From contig CAXULW010000004.1 of the NCBI GenBank assembly GCA_964252015.1, positions 123,980-187,979 on the forward strand: a stretch of DNA of 64,000 nt. Direction: 5' to 3'. The position numbers and the translations under genes are program-made. Shown here in pieces: positions 60,451-64,000 of this stretch. Source of the DNA: CAXSBR01 sp964252015 (GTDB taxonomy: Bacteria > Actinomycetota > Actinomycetes > Mycobacteriales > Jatrophihabitantaceae). A model generated the notes under the pieces. It made no database searches and had not been told where the DNA came from. It worked only from the letters and a program-made list of their open reading frames with translations. Every line of letters begins with the position of its first letter. Position 1 is the stretch's first letter.

Positions 60451-61617
60451 TCAGTGCTTGTTCATGGACGCGAGCCATTGGTTATACCGCTCCCGGTTGG
60501 CGTCCTCGTCGTCGAAGTCGATGCGGTCGGCGGCGTTCTCGGCCGGCACCGGCGAGCCGGTGTGCGTCGCGAAGGTGGACTGCCGGGCCTGCTCGACCCA
60601 GCCGCCACGGTCACGTTCGCGCTGCTCGGGGCGGCGCAGCCAACTGACCACGAGGCCGATCATGACCAGCGCCATCAGCCCGTCACCGCCGACCCACATG
60701 ATCGCGCCGCCGGTGTGGGTGTCGGACAGCGGCTGCACCATCAGCGTGCCGTTCATGACCATGGACACCGGCCGCAGCGCCATGATCAGGATGACGCCGG
60801 TGAATGTGTCCACCGCCATCGACAGCACGAGCAGGCCCCACCGCGCCGGGGTGGTGAGCTGCCACCGGATCGGCGGCTGGCCCATGACCAGCGTGAAGAA
60901 CTGGAATCCGACCAGGACGTAGACGAGGTGTTCGAGCTGCCCGGCCCACGGGCGCAACATGATCGTGTCCATCAGGCCGGTGAGGTGGGTGGCCACGATC
61001 GCGGTGGCGTACGTGGCCAGCGCGACCGGCGGGCAGAAGACGACGGTGCAGACCGGGCCGTGGAAGAAGCGTTCCAACCGGCGGCGCCAGAGCGGTCCGG
61101 TGGCCGCGAGCAGGAGGTTCAACGGCTCCCCGCCGCAGAGCAGCACCGGCGCGGCCATCACCAGCATCAGGTGCCCGATCATGTGCGCGGAGAACAACGT
61201 CATGTCGTAGACGGCGATGCTCGAGTTGGTGGCCAGGAAGCAGATGACCAGGCCGCCCGTGAACGAGACCGTGCGGGCCACCGACCAGGACACCCCGTTG
61301 ACCCGACGGGCGACCGCTACGCCGGCCAGGTAAAGCGCGCCCAGAGCCAACAACACCACGTCGGCGATCGGGTCGAACGACCACTCGGTGAACAGGCCAC
61401 GGCCCAACAGGTGCGGCAGCATCCGGTTCTCGGCCCCGGTACGGGCCCAGCTCAGCGGCAGAACCGGCTGGCCCGGCGTGCCCGCTCGCACCAGCGCCGT
61501 GGCCGCCACCGCGAATACGCCGAGCAGCATGACCGCGGCCACGGTTTCGAACCATGGCCAGCGCCGGCGGACCGAGGCCGGCTCCGCCTCAGCCGCCTCA
61601 TCACGCAACTTGGTCAC
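60451..61617 (-). CDS. CtaG-like (cytochrome c oxidase assembly, caa3_CtaG) membrane protein
   Basis: 388 residues from GTG 61617. Around eight to nine hydrophobic helices and family motifs: GRGLFTEWSFDPIADVVLLALGALYLAGVA, FSAHMIGHLMLVMAAPVLLCGGEPLNLLL, LTGLMDTIMLRPWAGQLEHLVYVLVGFQFFTLVMGQPP, DTHTGGAIMWVGGDGL. Conserved His residues suggest copper handling for oxidase assembly. The C-terminal 50 residues are charged and cytosolic. Confidence 0.9.
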   Translation of the reverse strand: MTKLRDEAAEAEPASVRRRWPWFETVAAVMLLGVFAVAATALVRAGTPGQPVLPLSWARTGAENRMLPHLLGRGLFTEWSFDPIADVVLLALGALYLAGVAVARRVNGVSWSVARTVSFTGGLVICFLATNSSIAVYDMTLFSAHMIGHLMLVMAAPVLLCGGEPLNLLLAATGPLWRRRLERFFHGPVCTVVFCPPVALATYATAIVATHLTGLMDTIMLRPWAGQLEHLVYVLVGFQFFTLVMGQPPIRWQLTTPARWGLLVLSMAVDTFTGVILIMALRPVSMVMNGTLMVQPLSDTHTGGAIMWVGGDGLMALVMIGLVVSWLRRPEQRERDRGGWVEQARQSTFATHTGSPVPAENAADRIDFDDEDANRERYNQWLASMNKH

Positions 61618-61759
61618 GCTGACAATGGTGCCAGTCGCGTCCAGAGCCGCCGCCCTCGCGTTCAGATTGCACAGCGGTCCACAAATGCCGCACTTGCCGA
61701 CCAAACCGGTAGTTTGATAAATCTGCCGCTGTCGAATGCTGCACGCCCGGAGGTGGACG

Positions 61760-62662
61760 ATGACGAAGCTGGCCGCGGAAGTCACGGTGCTGGACGACAA
61801 GGTGCTGGACAACAAGGTGCTGGACGACAAGGTGCTGGACGACAAGGTGCTCGACAACAAGGTGCTCGACAACAAGGTGCTGGACGACAAGGTGCTGGAC
61901 GGCAGGTCCGTGGACGACCCGGCAGTGAACGCCGCCCTACTGGACGACGTCGACGACCAGGTGTGGCCGGTCCTGGAGCAGCTGGCGCGAGCCATGCGCG
62001 TGCCCGACGCCGAGCTCGCCCCGACGCTGGATGGGATCGTTCGCACCGCGGTGGAGACGATCGGACCGGCTGATTACGCGGGTCTGGTCCTGGTCGTCAG
62101 CAAGACCATAAAGCCGGTGGTGGTGGCCGGCGAGCCGGTCCGGATCCTCGATGAGTGGCAGCAGGACCAGGGGTTCGGCCCGTGCGTCGACGCCGCCGAG
62201 CAGCAGCAGCTAGTGACGGTCGACGACACCCGCTCGGAGCAGCGGTGGGACGGGTTCGGCGCCCGGGCTGCGGCGCTCGGCGTGCGGAGCATGATCTGCC
62301 TACCGCTGCACGTCGGCCGCGAGCAGCTCGGCAGCCTGAGCCTGTACTCGACTAGGTCGGGCGCATTCACCCGGCAGCACGAACGGCTGGCCGCGTTGTT
62401 CGCCACCCACGCCGCGCTGGCGCTGGCCGAGGCGCGACGGCTGGAGCACGTCCGGGTGGCGCTGAAGTCGCGCCAGCTTACCGGTCAGGCCACCGGGATC
62501 CTGATGGAACGCCACCGGCTGACCGGCGACGCCGCGTTCACCCGGCTCGTGCAGGTTTCCCAGGACACGAATTGCAAGCTGGTGGCCGTCGCCGAACATC
62601 TCATCGAGACGGGCGAACTGCCCGGCCGCACCACCCAGCTCTACCGGGCCCCCTCGCGGTAA
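61760..62662 (+). CDS. GAF-ANTAR domain protein (RNA-binding antiterminator type)
   Basis: 300 residues from ATG 61760 (GGAGG 6 bp upstream; ATG 61736 is less likely). About 42 residues of VLDDK/VLDNK pentapeptides open the protein. The GAF domain spans residues 60-220 (SEQRWDGFGARAAALGVRSMICLPL, SLSLYSTRSGAFT). The C-terminal ANTAR domain is RVALKSRQLTGQATGILMERHRLTGDAAFTRLVQVSQDTNCKLVAVAEHLIETG. ANTAR proteins bind nascent RNA hairpins; the GAF domain probably senses a ligand or stress signal. Confidence 0.9.
   Translation: MTKLAAEVTVLDDKVLDNKVLDDKVLDDKVLDNKVLDNKVLDDKVLDGRSVDDPAVNAALLDDVDDQVWPVLEQLARAMRVPDAELAPTLDGIVRTAVETIGPADYAGLVLVVSKTIKPVVVAGEPVRILDEWQQDQGFGPCVDAAEQQQLVTVDDTRSEQRWDGFGARAAALGVRSMICLPLHVGREQLGSLSLYSTRSGAFTRQHERLAALFATHAALALAEARRLEHVRVALKSRQLTGQATGILMERHRLTGDAAFTRLVQVSQDTNCKLVAVAEHLIETGELPGRTTQLYRAPSR
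61787..61906 (+). repeat. 15-bp x8 minisatellite in the GAF-ANTAR gene
   Basis: Eight tandem 15-bp units starting GTGCTGGACGACAAG at 61787. Variants differ at one or two bases and encode VLDDK or VLDNK. The eighth is degenerate. Copy-number change keeps the frame. Confidence 0.92.
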
Positions 62663-62712
62663 CGCCGCCCCGGTGGGGCCGGACCCCCAAGGTGGCCGGC
62701 CCTCGCGAGCGC

Positions 62713-62774
62713 GCGGGTTAGCCGGTCGGTGGGTCAGCAGGTCGGCGGGTTAGCCGGTCGGTGGGTCAGCAGGT
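62713..62774. repeat. 32-bp direct repeat (two copies) after the GAF-ANTAR gene
   Basis: Copies of 30 bp at 62713-62742 and 62745-62774 are identical. The following 20 bp (GTGGTGGGGTAGCAGGTGGG) decay. No gene or clear stem. Between convergent genes. Confidence 0.85.
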
Positions 62775-62796
62775 GGTGGGGTAGCAGGTGGGCACG

Positions 62797-63192
62797 TCAG
62801 ACCAGGCGGGCACCGTTGGGCACGGGATGGTCGAAGCCGGCCAGCACCACACCGGCGCCGTCACCGGAGCCGTCGTAGGCGCCGGTCACCAGCACCTCGG
62901 ACTTCACGCCGGCGATCCGTTTGGGCGCGAAGTTGCAGACGCACAGAACCTGCCTACCGATCAGCTGGTCCGGGGTGTAGTGCACGGTGAGCTGGGCGCT
63001 GGACGTCTTCAGACCCAGCTCGCCTAGATCGACGGTGAGGATGTAGGCCGGGCGGCGGGCCCTGGGATTGAGTTCGGCGGTACGAACGGTCCCGACCCGC
63101 AGTTCGATCCGCTCGAAATCGGCCCATTCGATCGGAGCTGTGTCGGTCCGCTCCGGGGCGATCGGTTCTGTGGCGGTCGGTTCCGCGGTCAC
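62797..63192 (-). CDS. CsaA-like tRNA-binding (EMAP/Trbp111) domain protein
   Basis: 131 residues: a 20-residue Thr/Pro tail, then the OB-fold tRNA-binding domain: FERIELRVGTVRTAELNPRARRPAYILTVDLGELGLKTSSAQLTVHYTPDQLIGRQVLCVCNFAPKRIAGVKSEVLVTGA. CsaA-type proteins bind tRNA or act as chaperones. Start overlaps the ffh stop (4 bp). Confidence 0.9.
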   Translation of the reverse strand: MTAEPTATEPIAPERTDTAPIEWADFERIELRVGTVRTAELNPRARRPAYILTVDLGELGLKTSSAQLTVHYTPDQLIGRQVLCVCNFAPKRIAGVKSEVLVTGAYDGSGDGAGVVLAGFDHPVPNGARLV

Positions 63193-64000
63193 TGCTTCGG
63201 CAGGTTGAGCTTGCTCAGGTCGGGCATCTTCATCCCCGGCGGCAACTGGGGCGGAACCGAACCACCGAAACCGCCCGCTCCGCCCAAGCCGCCGAGCGCA
63301 CCCGGCGGCAGACCGGCGGGCGTACGGACCTGGGTCGGGCCACGACCGGTCTGACGACCCTTCTTGCCCTTCTTGTTGTTGCGCGCGTTCTTGCCGCTGC
63401 GCCGCTGCATCCCGCCCGCGGCGGCTCGACCGAGGCCCGGCATCTGGCCCATCATCTTGCGGGCCTCGAAGAACCGGTCCACCAGCGTGTTGACGTCGTT
63501 GACCCGCACGCCGGAACCGTTGGCGATCCGCAGCCGGCGCGACCCGTTGATCATCTTCGGGTTCTCCCGCTCGGCCGGGGTCATCGAGCGGATGATGGCT
63601 GCGGTGCGGTCCAGGTCCTTGTCGTCGATCTGGCTGATCGCCTCTTTCATCTGACCCATGCCGGGCAGCATCCCGAGCAGGTTGCCGATCGGGCCCATCC
63701 GCCGGATGGCCTGCAGCTGCTCGAGAAAGTCCTCCAGCGTGAAGTTCTGCATGCCGCCGGAGACCTTGGCCGCCATGCGTTCGGTCTCGGCCGTGTCGAA
63801 CGTGCGCTCGGCCTGCTCGATCAAGGTGAGCATGTCGCCCATGCCGAGGATGCGCGAGGCCATGCGGTCGGGGTGGAAGACGTCGAACTCGGTCAGGCCC
63901 TCGCCGTTGCTGGCGAACATGATCGGCTGGCCGGTGACCTCACGCACCGACAGCGCGGCGCCACCGCGGGCGTCGCCGTCGAGCTTGGTCAGCACGACGC
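63189..64000 (-). CDS. ffh: Signal recognition particle protein Ffh, 5' part beyond the window
   Basis: Only the last 270 residues are visible: the end of the GTPase domain (VVLTKLDGDARGGAALSVREVTGQPIMFASNGE, with the TKLDGDARGG G4 box), the linker and the M domain (FTLEDFLEQLQAIRRMGPIGNLLGMLPGMG, then a basic KNARNNKKGKKGR region). It binds 4.5S RNA and targets nascent membrane proteins. The Gly/Met-rich tail (GGLGGAGGFGG) is long. Confidence 0.95.
   Translation of the reverse strand, partial: VVLTKLDGDARGGAALSVREVTGQPIMFASNGEGLTEFDVFHPDRMASRILGMGDMLTLIEQAERTFDTAETERMAAKVSGGMQNFTLEDFLEQLQAIRRMGPIGNLLGMLPGMGQMKEAISQIDDKDLDRTAAIIRSMTPAERENPKMINGSRRLRIANGSGVRVNDVNTLVDRFFEARKMMGQMPGLGRAAAGGMQRRSGKNARNNKKGKKGRQTGRGPTQVRTPAGLPPGALGGLGGAGGFGGSVPPQLPPGMKMPDLSKLNLPKQ

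Noticed and set aside
60415..62073. 552-residue plus-strand open frame opposite the CtaG-like gene
   Set aside because: Shadow of a membrane protein gene; its last part also just reads the pentapeptide repeat in another frame.

Overview
This window is chromosomal DNA of a high-GC actinobacterium. The evidence is the very strong G/C bias at third codon positions and an actinobacterial order of housekeeping genes on the minus strand: ffh, rpsP, khpA, rimM, trmD, rplS, lepB, rnhB, DUF2469, yraN, comM, dprA, xerC, rpsB, tsf, pyrH, frr, cdsA, rlmN, dxr, M50 protease. Actinobacterial families (DUF2631, DUF2469, DUF6314, DUF2332, GAF-ANTAR) fit this. Genus cannot be fixed from the sequence alone.

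Layout. 1-3 kb: site-2 protease, dxr, DUF2631. 3-8.5 kb: an amine/amino-acid catabolic block (Lrp/AsnC regulator, class III aminotransferase, alanine dehydrogenase, FAD oxidoreductase, flavin-fold protein). 8.5-12 kb: oxygenase plus TetR divergent from an exporter, with a palindromic operator on the exporter promoter. 12-12.7 kb: VapBC-like pair with a broken toxin. 12.9-20 kb: rlmN and accessory genes, including a RecQ helicase fused to a phosphoribosyltransferase-like domain. 20-25 kb: cdsA-frr-pyrH-tsf-rpsB. 25-31 kb: large LuxR/LAL regulator, an unannotated 53-residue protein, a block of 23-bp repeats, and a KimA-like permease. 31-33 kb: M23 protein (apparently degenerate) overlapping xerC tail to tail.

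33.45-40.44 kb: a 6.98-kb integrated element that splits dprA inside a single serine codon. It carries a large serine integrase right at one end, a small serine resolvase, an HTH/excisionase-like gene, a permuted adenine-methyltransferase-like gene and a chain of tightly overlapping small unknown genes. Joining the two dprA pieces across the shared TCC codon restores a continuous, in-frame DprA. This is the most notable system in the window.

40.4-50.3 kb: comM, yraN, DUF2469, rnhB, a double-Nudix protein, lepB, rplS, trmD, rimM, khpA, rpsP. 50.5-64 kb: a large uncharacterised protein, MFS/GntR pair, archaeal/eukaryal-type proS, amidohydrolase, HerA-like ATPase, class IV aminotransferase plus sulfotransferase, CtaG-like protein, GAF-ANTAR protein, tRNA-binding protein, and the 3' part of ffh.

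Two patterns cut across regions. Several genes carry in-frame tandem minisatellites (15-bp units in lepB, the class IV aminotransferase and the GAF-ANTAR gene; 9-bp units in xerC). Several intergenic gaps carry long near-perfect hairpins that fall into two sequence families.
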